Notes under the pieces: model-generated
The model's database searches: none
What the model was told of the DNA's origin: nothing
What the model saw: only the letters and a program-made list of their open reading frames with translations
Position numbers and translations under genes: made by a program
Assembly: GCF_000814905.1 (NCBI RefSeq)
Contig: NZ_JXAG01000053.1
Coordinates: 1 to 64,000 of the forward strand
From: Enterobacter sp. Bisph1
GTDB lineage: Bacteria; Pseudomonadota; Gammaproteobacteria; Enterobacterales; Enterobacteriaceae
Reading direction: 5' to 3'
Length of the DNA: 64,000 nt
In this document: piece by piece, positions 55,325 to 64,000 of the stretch
Position numbering within the stretch: position 1 is the first letter of the stretch
Layout: each line of letters starts with the position of its first letter

Positions 55325-56329
55325 TCAAATTCCCATATATTCATAAATTGTATCCATCGCAAAGTCGCTTGCTTCAGCACCTGCATAACCTGCAACTAAC
55401 GAGCCTACTGCCGCGCATACAACTGCGCCGGTACCTGCTGTGGCGACACCTATAGCTGTACATACTGCTAATCCAGCAAAGGACCCCGCTGCACCCGCCC
55501 CTACCCCGGTTAAAGTTGAAGCGCCAAACTTACCATATTCTTTGAACGCTGTTCTTTTGCATTCGCTTTCACGCCCCTTAGTACAAGCGCTCACCACATT
55601 GTTCGTTGTGCCAGCAAAAGCAAACCCGATTCCAATATAGCCTCCCGTTTTTAAAAATTTAGCTGCTTTCGCCGCATTCCCAACATAACTTGAATAACCG
55701 GGTATCCCTCCGAGTCCGACGGTAGACCATTCATAAACTATGGAACGGCTGGAAAGATTCAAAGCCCTACGCATATCTTCATAGGGCTTAAACTTCACCG
55801 CATTGCGGATCAAAGATTTCAACAAAGGTTTATTCACAAGTTCTTTTAGCTGGTTGAACAGTTGGTTACGTTCAACAAAGAACTGCTGGCTTATCAGTGT
55901 TCCTTGGCTTCGGAATTGATTCTGGTAACTTATTTCTATTTTTTTAAGGGTAGTTTCTATCTCAGAAAAGTATTTTTCTCCCGCGTCACCTATGGTGCCG
56001 AAAATTTTATCGCCTGCACTGGTGAGGGCAGCAATCAAACCGTAATGTTGCTGCATAAAGCTAGCTTCGTCAGAGCTTACCCCAACAAAGGCATTATTAG
56101 TTTGTTGTTTCGCCTGCCGAAGAGCGTTGAGCATGTGCATGGTTTGTGAAGATCCAGGGTCCGCTACAATCATGATCTGCCCCGGATTCAGCCAAGGCGT
56201 ATCAACATTATTCTGCATAAAAAGGCGAGCCGCTTCGGAGCGGCTGTCACGAAAAAGCATCCGCGCCTGGAAATCAAGAGTGCCAGGCTGTTGGACAACA
56301 CAGTATGCAGGTGCCAGATTGCGTGGCAT
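55325..56329 (-). CDS. Candidate pore-forming antibacterial toxin (glycine-rich hydrophobic C-terminus)
   Basis: A 334-residue protein with a strong ribosome site (GGAGGGAGGG). No signal peptide. Residues 1-60 contain a LysM-like stretch (EAARLFMQNN, WLNPGQIMIVADP). Residues 120-200 are helical and charged. The C-terminal 130 residues are hydrophobic and rich in Gly and Ala (GGYIGIGFAFAG at 229-240, then GVGAGAAGSFAGLAVCTAIG and AGTGAVVCAAVGSLVAGYAG, 275-316), with four cysteines (C249, C257, C290, C305). This pattern of glycine-zipper membrane segments in a protein without a signal peptide suits a secreted pore-former, such as a T6SS or contact-delivered effector. No secretion genes lie in the window. 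Function is inference. Confidence 0.55.
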   Translation of the reverse strand: MPRNLAPAYCVVQQPGTLDFQARMLFRDSRSEAARLFMQNNVDTPWLNPGQIMIVADPGSSQTMHMLNALRQAKQQTNNAFVGVSSDEASFMQQHYGLIAALTSAGDKIFGTIGDAGEKYFSEIETTLKKIEISYQNQFRSQGTLISQQFFVERNQLFNQLKELVNKPLLKSLIRNAVKFKPYEDMRRALNLSSRSIVYEWSTVGLGGIPGYSSYVGNAAKAAKFLKTGGYIGIGFAFAGTTNNVVSACTKGRESECKRTAFKEYGKFGASTLTGVGAGAAGSFAGLAVCTAIGVATAGTGAVVCAAVGSLVAGYAGAEASDFAMDTIYEYMGI

Positions 56330-56698
56330 ATTCCCTCCCTCCTCTTAAAGAGCCAGTAGTGATGAAATTGAGAGTAGTTACCGTAACTTATTAATGAAGA
56401 CTACTGAATACTGTAAAGAATTCTAGCGGCTTAGGCAAAAAATGGTGGTATTCATAACTGATGAAAATAGCGGTCCATCGGTAACGAACAAGACAGCGGT
56501 ACTAAAGCTTTAACCCCGCAAAAATTTGAAGAAATGCTGATGCGACAGATGTCTAACTGTTTTTATGCAAGGCTCTTGCAATGACTTCCGCTGGTTTTAT
56601 TCGCCTAAGTGAACGATATTACATATTCATGTCGCAGATACATACGACTGAGTATCTCTTGTTCGCCGATGATTGCTGTAGTTTTTTAAGGAGAGGGT
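56330..56698. other. 369-base AT-rich gap with a gene fragment
   Basis: No intact gene. On the plus strand the frame from about 56469 to TGA 56580 reads IGNEQDSGTKALTPQKFEEM then LMRQMSNCFYARLLQ, protein-like but opening after a stop with no start codon; it may be a relic. The stretch should also carry divergent promoters for the toxin candidate and the 76-codon gene. Confidence 0.4.
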
Positions 56699-56929
56699 AT
56701 GAAGCCAGTTGAAGAAGTGATTAACGATTTGCAGTGCCGTGCCTTAGCGTATGAAATCATTTTTCAGTCCATTTTTTCTGAACTGCCGCAGTTTTTTAAA
56801 GAAAAAGCGATAGAGAACGTCGAATTGAACTTCAAAGCCTTTGAAGCGGGTGCCCAGTCTGAAGCAGGGAAAGCCAAGCTTGAAGCGGCAAAAGCGGTAG
56901 CTGCCAGAATTACAGGCGCGAAGCGCTAG
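56699..56929 (+). CDS. Hypothetical small helical protein, 76 residues
   Basis: It starts at ATG 56699, eight bases after AAGGAG, so it is likely expressed. The protein is predicted to be almost wholly helical, with an Ala/Lys/Glu-rich second half (SEAGKAKLEAAKAVAARI) and no membrane segment. I do not recognise it. Size and helical pattern loosely resemble small anti-adaptor or chaperone proteins, but no motif supports that. It follows the AT-rich island on the opposite strand to the toxin candidate. Confidence 0.6.
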   Translation: MKPVEEVINDLQCRALAYEIIFQSIFSELPQFFKEKAIENVELNFKAFEAGAQSEAGKAKLEAAKAVAARITGAKR

Positions 56930-57047
56930 CGAGCCGGTTGCATATTATGCGCGACGGATTGATTCCTGACAGCGGTTCGGTCAACCGATCCTAAGTGGAT
57001 CGGCATTAATCCGTTTGTATGGCTGCGCGATAGCGAAGGTGAAATCC

Positions 57048-57893
57048 TTATCGCGCATCAACGACGCTACAGTTGATCACGCTGCCGTCGGGATAAGTCA
57101 GCTTAAAGCGCTGCCCGTTCACCGGAACGGCTTTATCGGACAGTGACAGCGAATAGCCGTTGGCTAACAGCTTTGTCGATTCATCAACTTCAAACTTGCG
57201 GGTATTAACGGTCCACGCCGGGTTCAATTTTTTACCGCGCCCGTTGATGCACTCGGCTTTGAGGGTATAAATCTCTTTGCGCGCGTCGACGGGATCCTTG
57301 CTATCAAATTGATCGAAAACATTGGGGGTTTTAGCCTGGCTATTTTTTGCAGCCGCTTCTGCCCGGCGTTTAGTCGGCTTACCTGTCGTCGCCGTCTGTA
57401 ACTGATTTTTAAGCGTAGCGATCTGCTTATCTTTATCGCTTAGCTGCAGTTGCAGCGCGTCAGAGGAGTGATGCGCCACCGCGCCGCCAATGATATACGC
57501 CCCCGTGCACGCAACAATGCCCAGCACGAGCAGCCTGGTTATCCTGCCGCGCAACGCCCCCAGTTTTTGCCCCTGCTCCTGTGAAGTACGATGCCAGTGG
57601 CTCGCCTGTTCTTGCGCTTCGCGCAGCGCGGCCGGGTTACCTGCGGCGGCTTTTAAGGCGTTTTCCAGCTGCGCGTTCTTGCGCCGCTGCTGGTCAAATG
57701 CGCGTTTCAGTTCAGCATATTCCGCCTCCAGCACGGCACGCTCATCCGCCGTCCCCTTACTCACTAAAAAGGCGTTTGGGTTTACGCCCTCGCTTTGCAT
57801 GGTCGCAGCGGCCATTTTGAGCGCCTGCGCTGCCTCATTGGCGCTGGAATTATTCAGCGCTTTGCCAATCAACTTTTTTATCTTCTCCGTCAT
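57048..57893 (-). CDS. Membrane-anchored DUF2786 protein
   Basis: A 281-residue protein; ATG 57893 follows GGAAGG. Residues 1-45 (KIKKLIGKALNNSSANEAAQ, ALKMAAATMQSEGVNP) fit the DUF2786 pattern of an I-KLL-KA ... EA--A--KA--LM helix pair. A coiled coil (50-85), one membrane helix (121-140, LLVLGIVACTGAYIIGGAVA) and a second coiled coil (146-170) follow. The C-terminal 70 residues include two cysteines (AECINGRG, INCSVVD) that may pair. If the helix is simply anchored, the DUF2786 part would be cytoplasmic and the Cys-containing part periplasmic. Function unknown. Confidence 0.75.
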   Translation of the reverse strand: MTEKIKKLIGKALNNSSANEAAQALKMAAATMQSEGVNPNAFLVSKGTADERAVLEAEYAELKRAFDQQRRKNAQLENALKAAAGNPAALREAQEQASHWHRTSQEQGQKLGALRGRITRLLVLGIVACTGAYIIGGAVAHHSSDALQLQLSDKDKQIATLKNQLQTATTGKPTKRRAEAAAKNSQAKTPNVFDQFDSKDPVDARKEIYTLKAECINGRGKKLNPAWTVNTRKFEVDESTKLLANGYSLSLSDKAVPVNGQRFKLTYPDGSVINCSVVDAR

Positions 57894-57951
57894 CTTCCTT
57901 CCCGGATGGACGTTTTTATCAGTAACCCATTGTAGTCAAAAGCGCAGGGAT

Positions 57952-57975
57952 AAAAAAAACCGCAACCCAGCGGTT
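57952..57975 (-). terminator. Terminator of mqo
   Basis: Minus strand: AACCG/CGGTT stem with CTGGGTTG-type loop (57958-57975) followed by eight Ts (57952-57959), 26 bases after the mqo stop. Confidence 0.88.
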
Positions 57976-58001
57976 ACGGTTTTCAGTTAACAAGCAGGCA
58001 A

Positions 58002-59657
58002 TCAGAGGGCGATATCCGCCACCGTTTCGCCGTCGTTATGCGGCTGGGTAGTCGGTTTGCGCACCGGCGGGGTAACGTCCGCCACCAGTGATTCATCGCA
58101 TTTAAGCCCGAGGATCTCGCTGGTGTAGCGCAGCTCCTCGTCGGCGGCTGCAATATTGCCGTTCAGCTCGGTGCCAAAAGAGGGGATGATCTGTTTCAGC
58201 TTCGTCTGCCAGGCCTCTGAGGCGAAGCGTTCAGGGAACACTTTTTCCATTAGTTCGAGCATAATCGGCGCGGCGGTCGAGGCACCAGGCGATGCGCCAA
58301 GCAGCGCGGCAATGGTGCCCTCTTTATCACTCACCACTTCGGTACCGAGGCGTAAAACGCCGCCCTTACCTGCCTCGCGTTTAATAATCTGCACGCGCTG
58401 GCCCGCCTGCCACAGACGCCAGTCCTCTTTCTGCGCCAGCGGATAATATTCGCGCAGGGCGTCAAAGCGGTCATCTTCATTTTGCAGCACCTGGTTAACG
58501 AGATATTTCACCAGGCTGAAATTGGTCATCCCGACGGTTAACATCGGCAAAATGTTCGACGAGTTGGTCGAGCGCAGCAGATCCCACAGGGAGCCGTTTT
58601 TCAAAAAACGCGTCGAGAAGGTGGCGAAGGGACCAAACAGCAGTACGCGTTTGCCATCAATAATGCGCGTATCAATATGCGGCACCGACATCGGCGGCGC
58701 GCCAACGGTCGCCTGACCGTAAACTTTTGCCAGGTGGTGATTGACCACCGCCGGGTTTTCCGCCACCAGAAATTGTCCACCCACGGGGAAACCGGCATAG
58801 TCCGCCGCTTCCGGAATACCGGAGGCTTGCAGCAGTTTCAGCGCCGCGCCGCCTGCGCCAATAAAGATAAATTTGGTTTTTATAACCTGCTCAGCACCGC
58901 TTTTCAGAGAGTGCAAGGTAACGTTCCAGCTGTTGTCCCCATTGCGCTTAAGCGCGCGCACTTCGGTGCCGAGCTTGAGAGAGAAGTTCTCTTTTTTCTG
59001 CAACGAACCAATCATCTGCCGCGTCAGCTCACCGAAGTTCACATCGGTACCGATTTCAGTGCGGGTGGCGGCAACTTTTTGCCCACTGTCGCGCCCTTCC
59101 ATTACCAGCGGTGCCCACGTTTTAATTTGTTCGGCATCTTCGGAGTAGCGCATACCGCGAAACAGGGAGCACTGCTGCAACGCTTTGTAGCGCGCACGCA
59201 GGAAGTTGACGTTGTCGTCGCCCCAGACGAGGCTCATATGCGGTACGGTATTGATAAAGGAGCGCGGTTCGCGCAGCACGCCGGTTTTCACCTGATGCGC
59301 CCAGAACTGGCGGGAGATACGAAAGGCTTCGTTGATTTCGATGGCTTTTTTGATACTGACGGAGCCATCCGCGCTGCGCGGCGTGTAATTAAGCTCCATT
59401 AGCGCTGCATGCCCGGTACCGGCGTTATTCCAGCCGTTAGAGCTCTCTTCTGCCAGCGCATCCAACCGTTCTACCATCGTTATCGACCAGTTGGGTTCGA
59501 GGTCCTGTAACCAGGTTCCCAGGGTGGCGCTCATGATCCCACCACCGATTAAAAGCACATCTGTTTCCTGCTCGTTCGATGCGGACATTTTTGCTGCTTT
59601 TGAGACAGCATTAAGCCCGACAGCCATCGAAAACAGCCTGGCAGTCATTCTTTTCAT
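58002..59657 (-). CDS. mqo: Malate:quinone oxidoreductase
   Basis: A 551-residue FAD-dependent, membrane-associated enzyme that oxidises malate to oxaloacetate and passes electrons to quinone. The FAD-binding motif is [20 protein letters not shown]; substrate-site blocks [20 protein letters not shown] and [19 protein letters not shown] are intact. The N-terminal hydrophobic stretch is as in E. coli Mqo (548 residues). In E. coli mqo is repressed by ArcA; the AT-rich upstream region has several GTTAA-type blocks that could serve. Confidence 0.97.
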   Translation of the reverse strand: MKRMTARLFSMAVGLNAVSKAAKMSASNEQETDVLLIGGGIMSATLGTWLQDLEPNWSITMVERLDALAEESSNGWNNAGTGHAALMELNYTPRSADGSVSIKKAIEINEAFRISRQFWAHQVKTGVLREPRSFINTVPHMSLVWGDDNVNFLRARYKALQQCSLFRGMRYSEDAEQIKTWAPLVMEGRDSGQKVAATRTEIGTDVNFGELTRQMIGSLQKKENFSLKLGTEVRALKRNGDNSWNVTLHSLKSGAEQVIKTKFIFIGAGGAALKLLQASGIPEAADYAGFPVGGQFLVAENPAVVNHHLAKVYGQATVGAPPMSVPHIDTRIIDGKRVLLFGPFATFSTRFLKNGSLWDLLRSTNSSNILPMLTVGMTNFSLVKYLVNQVLQNEDDRFDALREYYPLAQKEDWRLWQAGQRVQIIKREAGKGGVLRLGTEVVSDKEGTIAALLGASPGASTAAPIMLELMEKVFPERFASEAWQTKLKQIIPSFGTELNGNIAAADEELRYTSEILGLKCDESLVADVTPPVRKPTTQPHNDGETVADIAL

Positions 59658-59930
59658 GATGATATTGCCTTACTTTTAGTGCTGCTTTATTCGCATTTAT
59701 TGAGGGTCAAGTTGTTAACACCCTTAACGTAGCACTTACAAAGTGAGATTTAAATAATGTTTAAAGATTAAATTATCATTGTATAAATGTTACTAATAAG
59801 TTGATTTTTTGCATTAGTTTTAACGCTAATTTCTGGTCAGCGAACCGCAAAATCTGCTATCATCCCCCGCTTTGTCGAACGCATGGATGGCGTTTGTCGT
59901 TATTTTGGCAACTCTCACCTGCGAATCTTT

Positions 59931-61166
59931 ATGACCGAAAAATCAATCCAGTCAGCAAACCGGGTCGTTGACGTCCTGCGCTCCCCACAAGCCTTAACGC
60001 GTGAAGCACTGGCGGGTGTCATCACCGCGCTGGCGCTCATCCCGGAAGTGATCTCCTTTTCAGTGATTGCGGGCGTCGACCCAAAAGTCAGCCTGATAGC
60101 CTCGGTGGTGCTGTGTCTTGGCATGTCGTTACTCGGCGGCCGTCCGGCGATGGTCACTGCGGCAGCAGGGTCAGTCGCGTTGGTTATCGGTCCAATGGTT
60201 CATCAGCACGGCGTGGAATACATTTTGCCAGCGGTTTTACTGGCGGGGGTTATCCAGATTGTGTTTGGTGTCACCGGTATGTCGCGGTTGATGCGCTTTA
60301 TACCGCACGCGGTGATGACCGGATTTGTCAACGCGCTGGGGATTTTGATCTTCTTCGCCCAGGTTCCCCATTTCTGGCAAAAAGAGCCGCTGATCCTCGC
60401 CCTGTTCGCCTTGACCATTCTTATTGTGCTGTGGCTGCCGCGCTGGTTTAAAAGCATTCCCGCGCCGCTGGTAGCGATTGTGCTGCTGACCGCTTTTACC
60501 GTCTTTAGCGGGCAAAAACTGCCTGACGTAGGCGATGAGGGGTCCATGCAGGGCGGTTTGCCAGGTCTGACGCAGTGGCTGGTACCGTTTAATCTGCACA
60601 CCTTAAGCATTATCTGGCCCTGCGCCCTGAGCATCGCCTTTGTCGGGCTGATGGAGTCTTTATTGACCGCCAAACTGGTTGATGACCTGACCCATACGCC
60701 GTCGCATAAAGGGCGGGAAAGCGCCGGGCTTGGCGTCGCTAATATTCTGGCGGGTTTTTATGGTGGGATTGCCGGGTGCGCGATGATCGGCCAAACCATT
60801 GTTAACGTGGAGATGGGGAAAGGCCGTACGCGTATTTCGACGCTGGCCGCCGCGCTGGTATTGCTGCTGCTGGTGACCGCGTTAAGCGAGGTGATGGCGC
60901 AAATCCCGATGGTGGTGCTGGCGGGGATTATGGCGATTGTCGCCTTCAAGACCTTTAACTGGGGCAGTATAAAGCCCGCTACGCTGAAACATGCGCCGGT
61001 TGCCGAAACGCTGGTGATGCTGGTTACCGTCATTGCCACCGTCGGCACCGGCAACCTGGCGATCGGCGTGGTCGCCGGGCTGGTTACTCTGGCGATAACG
61101 CCGCCGGCGCTGCGGGAAAAGTCGCTGTTTAAAGCAAAAAAATCGTCGCCAGTCCAAGAAAAATAA
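59931..61166 (+). CDS. SulP-family anion transporter without STAS domain
   Basis: A 411-residue polytopic protein of the SulP family. Family blocks: LAGVITALALIPEVISFSVI, GGRPAMVTAAAGSVALVIGP and GLGVANILAGFYGGIAGCAM. The protein ends soon after the last membrane segment, so the C-terminal STAS domain usual in SulP transporters is missing. I use ATG 59931; ATG 59883 is also open, and neither has a good ribosome site. It is not between mqo and yojI in E. coli. Substrate unknown (sulfate, bicarbonate or dicarboxylate are all found in the family). Its last 38 bases overlap the end of mgtE. Confidence 0.85.
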   Translation: MTEKSIQSANRVVDVLRSPQALTREALAGVITALALIPEVISFSVIAGVDPKVSLIASVVLCLGMSLLGGRPAMVTAAAGSVALVIGPMVHQHGVEYILPAVLLAGVIQIVFGVTGMSRLMRFIPHAVMTGFVNALGILIFFAQVPHFWQKEPLILALFALTILIVLWLPRWFKSIPAPLVAIVLLTAFTVFSGQKLPDVGDEGSMQGGLPGLTQWLVPFNLHTLSIIWPCALSIAFVGLMESLLTAKLVDDLTHTPSHKGRESAGLGVANILAGFYGGIAGCAMIGQTIVNVEMGKGRTRISTLAAALVLLLLVTALSEVMAQIPMVVLAGIMAIVAFKTFNWGSIKPATLKHAPVAETLVMLVTVIATVGTGNLAIGVVAGLVTLAITPPALREKSLFKAKKSSPVQEK

Positions 61167-62565
61167 AGAAGCCGCCGGTGTCGGTGATGGCGGTGATCAT
61201 CACGCTGGCACCGACCGCCGGGTCGCGCCCCAGCCGGGTCATGATCATCGGGATTAATACCCCCATCAGCGCCGCCATCAGCAAGTTCAGCACCATGGCC
61301 AGCGTCATCACGCCGCCGAGTGCCGCATCGTTATACAGCCACCAGGTGATAAGGCCCATAATGCCGCCCCACACCAGCCCGTTGATCAGCGCCACGCCCA
61401 TCTCACGCAGAATCAAAAAAGAGAAGTTGCCCGGCTGAATATTCTGCAGCGCCAGCGCGCGCACGATCATGGTGATGGTTTGATTCCCGGTGTTACCGCC
61501 GATCCCGGCGACAATCGGCATCAACGACGCCAGCGCCACCAGCTGTGAAATGGTATGTTCAAAACCGTCGATCACCCTGGAGGCGATAAAGGCGGTGCAC
61601 AGATTGGTCGCCAGCCAGACCCAACGGTTTTTCACCGCTTTGGTCACCGGGGCAAACACATCCTCTTCAGCGCTTAAACCGCCCATCTGACGCAGATCGT
61701 TATCGGTCTCTTCATACAGCACATCGACAATTTCGTCGACGGTCAACCGCCCCATCAGCATGCCGTTTTCATCCACCACCGCGGCGCTGAGCAGGTTGTC
61801 GCGCTCAAAAGTACGCGCCACTTTTTCCGCATCGTCTTCCGGGGAAAAGGTGACAGGATCCGCATCCATCACTTCACTTACGCGCCGTCCGGCGGTATTG
61901 AGCAGAATGGTTTGCAGCGCCAGCTCGCCAACCAGCCGGTTATCACGGCCAATAACAAAGATTTTATCGGTGTTCTCCGGCATCTTGCCAAGACGGCGCA
62001 GATAGCGCTGCACCGCGGCCAGGGTTGCCTCGGAGCGTACGGAGATGACTTCAAAGGCCATAATCGCGCCGACGCAGTTTTTGCTATAGCGCATCACCTG
62101 ACGTACGCGGGCACGTTCCGTTGGCGGCAGCGTCGCCATCAGCCGTCCGGTGAGATTTCGCGGCAGATGCTGCACCAGCCAGATCTGCTCATCGATATCC
62201 AGCGTCTGCAGCGCATCCAGCAGCGCGCGGTCGCTCATCTCATCAATCAGGTCATCCCAGACGTTTTCCGAGGCTTCAAGCAGCACTTTCCCGCGCTTAT
62301 CATCATCAATAAGGCGCCACAGCGCATGGCGCTCCTCTACCGGCAGCGCTTCAAGGGTATCGGCTAAATCCGGCGGCGGCAGGTGCGAGACCAGCACCTT
62401 CACTTCCGCGAGATCGTGCTCAAGTTCGGCGCTGTCGACCTGCTCGACAAGGGTTAACTCGCCAAGCAGCGCGGCGGTAAGGGGTTTATGAGTGATCAGC
62501 AGCCAAATGAGCCGTGCACGCTCTTCGTCGCGCAGTTTGACGCTGTTCTTTTTAATCACTGACAT
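61129..62565 (-). CDS. mgtE: Magnesium transporter MgtE
   Basis: A 478-residue MgtE-type Mg2+ channel. N domain (about 30-135, LADTLEALPVEERHALWRLI), a CBS pair (about 140-265, FVIGRDNRLVGELALQTIL and VVDENGMLMGRLTVDEIVDV) and a C-terminal membrane domain with five helices (ASLMPIVAGIGGNTGNQTIT, and PAVGASVMITAITDTGGFFI near the end). The cytoplasmic domains gate the channel in response to Mg2+ in this family. Convergent overlap with the SulP gene; not at this site in E. coli, which lacks mgtE. Confidence 0.93.
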   Translation of the reverse strand: MSVIKKNSVKLRDEERARLIWLLITHKPLTAALLGELTLVEQVDSAELEHDLAEVKVLVSHLPPPDLADTLEALPVEERHALWRLIDDDKRGKVLLEASENVWDDLIDEMSDRALLDALQTLDIDEQIWLVQHLPRNLTGRLMATLPPTERARVRQVMRYSKNCVGAIMAFEVISVRSEATLAAVQRYLRRLGKMPENTDKIFVIGRDNRLVGELALQTILLNTAGRRVSEVMDADPVTFSPEDDAEKVARTFERDNLLSAAVVDENGMLMGRLTVDEIVDVLYEETDNDLRQMGGLSAEEDVFAPVTKAVKNRWVWLATNLCTAFIASRVIDGFEHTISQLVALASLMPIVAGIGGNTGNQTITMIVRALALQNIQPGNFSFLILREMGVALINGLVWGGIMGLITWWLYNDAALGGVMTLAMVLNLLMAALMGVLIPMIMTRLGRDPAVGASVMITAITDTGGFFIFLGLATIFLL

Positions 62566-62714
62566 GGGTCGATCCCTGAATGTGGCAAAACGCTTTGAAG
62601 CCAGAGCGGAGGAGCCTTAAGCATAGCGGGAGGTTGTGTAAAAAATAATAAACAGCGGTGGCGTTTGGCGAAAAAATCGGCAAGCGCCGCCGGTTGAATA
62701 AAGCGGAAATCAGA

Positions 62715-64000
62715 TCAGGCGGTGCGGGCTACCGCATCACGGGAAGCCAGCGCGCGCTCTTCCCCCACCAGTTCGCTCAGCTTGCCGTTACGCATCTCCA
62801 GCAGGCGATCGGCATGCACGAAGTAGTGGTCGTCGTGGCTGATGGCAAAAATGGTTTTGCCCATCTGCTGCATCAGCGGCAACAGTACCTGGTAGAACTC
62901 ACGGCGGAAGTGGGGATCCTGATCCGCCGCCCACTCATCCAGCAACAAAATATCGCGCTCTTCCGCCAGTGCCAGCAGCAACGCGACGCGTTTTTTCTGC
63001 CCTTTCGACAGCTTCAGATTGAGGATCTTGCCCTCCTTCAGCTCCAGCTTGTGCGACATTTTCAACTGCATAAGCCACTTCTCCACCAGCACCGGAGACG
63101 CCGGTTTGCCCTGCGGCCCTAACAGTTCGTCAAACAGCCAGACATCGGTAAACACCGCCGAAAAGAGTTGGCGATAATCTTCCGGTTTATCCTGCGCCAG
63201 CGGTTTACCGTCCAGCAGGATCTGGCCCGAAACCGGCTGATACAGACCGGTAAGCAACATGGCTAACGTCGATTTGCCGCTGCCGTTACCGCCAATCAGA
63301 AACACCAGTTCGCCACGCTTCAACGTCATATTGACAGGACCGATGGCAAAATCGTTGTCCTGGTATTTAAAGGTTACCTCACGCAGTTCCAGAGTTTGCC
63401 AGTTCGGCAAAGCTTGCGGGCGCGGAAACGCCGCTTTATAGGGCGCCAGCGCAAACTGTTTCAGTTTTCTGAATGCGACCTGCGCACTAAGCAGCGTGGG
63501 TAAAGCCCCTACCGCTGAGAGCAGCGGCGTGCGCAAGAAGAGCAGCGTCAGCGAGTAGGTAGCGGCAACGTTGGTATCTGCCCAGCCGAGGCTGTTTGCC
63601 ATCCAGAACACCAGACCGATAGCACCCAGCATCATGATGTTCGACCAGTTCACCGCGCTTAAATGGAACGTGTCGGCGCGGATAATATGGTGGCGATACT
63701 CGCGCGCATCCGGCAGGTACATCTGCTCAAAGATGTGCTCTGCGCGTTCGCGGTTGAGATTCAACTCTTTACGCCCTTCGAGCACGGTCTGGAAATCGTT
63801 ATATAACTTGTCTTCTGTTTCGCGCAGCGTCGCCATATGTTTGTACACCCGTGAAACCAGCACAAACCCGCCCCAAATGGTCAGCACCATCCACAGCGCG
63901 GTGATCAGCAGCATCTTGCCCGAAAGGGTGGCGAGGTAAATGGCGGACCCTAGCGTCAAAATGATCCCCTGCACCAGCTCCGGCAGGCGGACAAAGGCGA
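62715..64000 (-). CDS. yojI: ABC transporter ATPase/permease YojI, 5' end beyond window
   Basis: The visible 428 codons cover the C-terminal three quarters of YojI, a 547-residue half-transporter in E. coli with a fused membrane domain and ATPase; it exports microcin J25 there with TolC. The frame is open to the window edge ([17 protein letters not shown]), so the start is outside. ATPase motifs: Walker [14 protein letters not shown], signature [16 protein letters not shown] and Walker [14 protein letters not shown] (Glu present), with the switch His in [10 protein letters not shown]. Confidence 0.95.
   Translation of the reverse strand, partial: AFVRLPELVQGIILTLGSAIYLATLSGKMLLITALWMVLTIWGGFVLVSRVYKHMATLRETEDKLYNDFQTVLEGRKELNLNRERAEHIFEQMYLPDAREYRHHIIRADTFHLSAVNWSNIMMLGAIGLVFWMANSLGWADTNVAATYSLTLLFLRTPLLSAVGALPTLLSAQVAFRKLKQFALAPYKAAFPRPQALPNWQTLELREVTFKYQDNDFAIGPVNMTLKRGELVFLIGGNGSGKSTLAMLLTGLYQPVSGQILLDGKPLAQDKPEDYRQLFSAVFTDVWLFDELLGPQGKPASPVLVEKWLMQLKMSHKLELKEGKILNLKLSKGQKKRVALLLALAEERDILLLDEWAADQDPHFRREFYQVLLPLMQQMGKTIFAISHDDHYFVHADRLLEMRNGKLSELVGEERALASRDAVARTA

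Noticed and set aside
53897..58000. Attachment-site duplication of the proL 3' end
   Set aside because: I searched by eye for a second copy of the GGTTCAAATCC...GTGCCGACCA end up to mqo and found none, and there is no integrase.

Overview
The window is a chromosomal segment of an Enterobacteriaceae member. About fifty genes follow the order and sequence of the Escherichia coli region from dusC to yojI (dusC-yohJK-cdd-sanA ... mgl-galS-yeiB-folE ... yeiG-lysP-yeiE-yeiH-nfo-fruAKB ... yeiP ... yeiQ-yeiR-lpxT-mepS-pdeN-yejABEF-yejG-bcr-rsuA-radD-rplY-yejK-yejL-yejM-proL ... mqo-yojI). The fairly high GC, the loss of preTA/yeiS and the extra bgl, uxuA, sulP and mgtE genes point to the Enterobacter/Kosakonia/Klebsiella side of the family rather than Escherichia. 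I cannot fix the genus from sequence alone.

Layout. 0-1.1 kb: the start of a secreted protein gene and a divergent LysR regulator. 1.1-7.9 kb: a beta-glucoside block on the minus strand (OprD-like porin, exported SurE-like phosphatase, bglG, bglF, bglB). It carries three copies of the BglG RNA target overlapping a terminator, one ahead of the porin, one ahead of bglG and one ahead of bglF. 8-13 kb: dusC, yohJK, cdd with CRP sites, sanA, then two small accessory genes (one BssS-like) where E. coli has preTA. 13-22 kb: the galactose uptake operon mglBAC with galS, then yeiB-folE, an MFS transporter and yeiG. 22-31 kb: lysP, yeiE/yeiH, nfo and the fructose PTS operon fruBKA with two Cra operators. 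31-38 kb: a decayed setB, yeiW, efpL, uxuA divergent from yeiQ, yeiR, lpxT. 38-54 kb: the conserved mepS-to-yejM block (cell-wall endopeptidase, EAL phosphodiesterase, Yej peptide importer, bcr, rsuA, radD, rplY, nucleoid protein YejK, lipid A control protein YejM), ending in tRNA-Pro(GGG).

54-57 kb is an AT-rich accessory island immediately 3' of the tRNA gene. It holds a 334-residue protein with a glycine-rich hydrophobic C-terminal half, a tightly coupled two-helix membrane protein, a small secreted four-cysteine protein, two gene fragments and a small helical protein. I read the first two as a pore-forming toxin and its immunity protein. 57-64 kb: a membrane-anchored DUF2786 protein, mqo, then a SulP transporter and mgtE inserted between mqo and yojI, which runs off the end.

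Much of the window concerns carbohydrate uptake and its regulation: BglG antitermination, CRP/GalS for mgl, CRP for cdd, Cra for fru and probable UxuR/ExuR-type sites for uxuA/yeiQ. The most noteworthy items are the three-RAT bgl block with its porin and exported SurE, the toxin/immunity candidate at the tRNA, and the setB relic.
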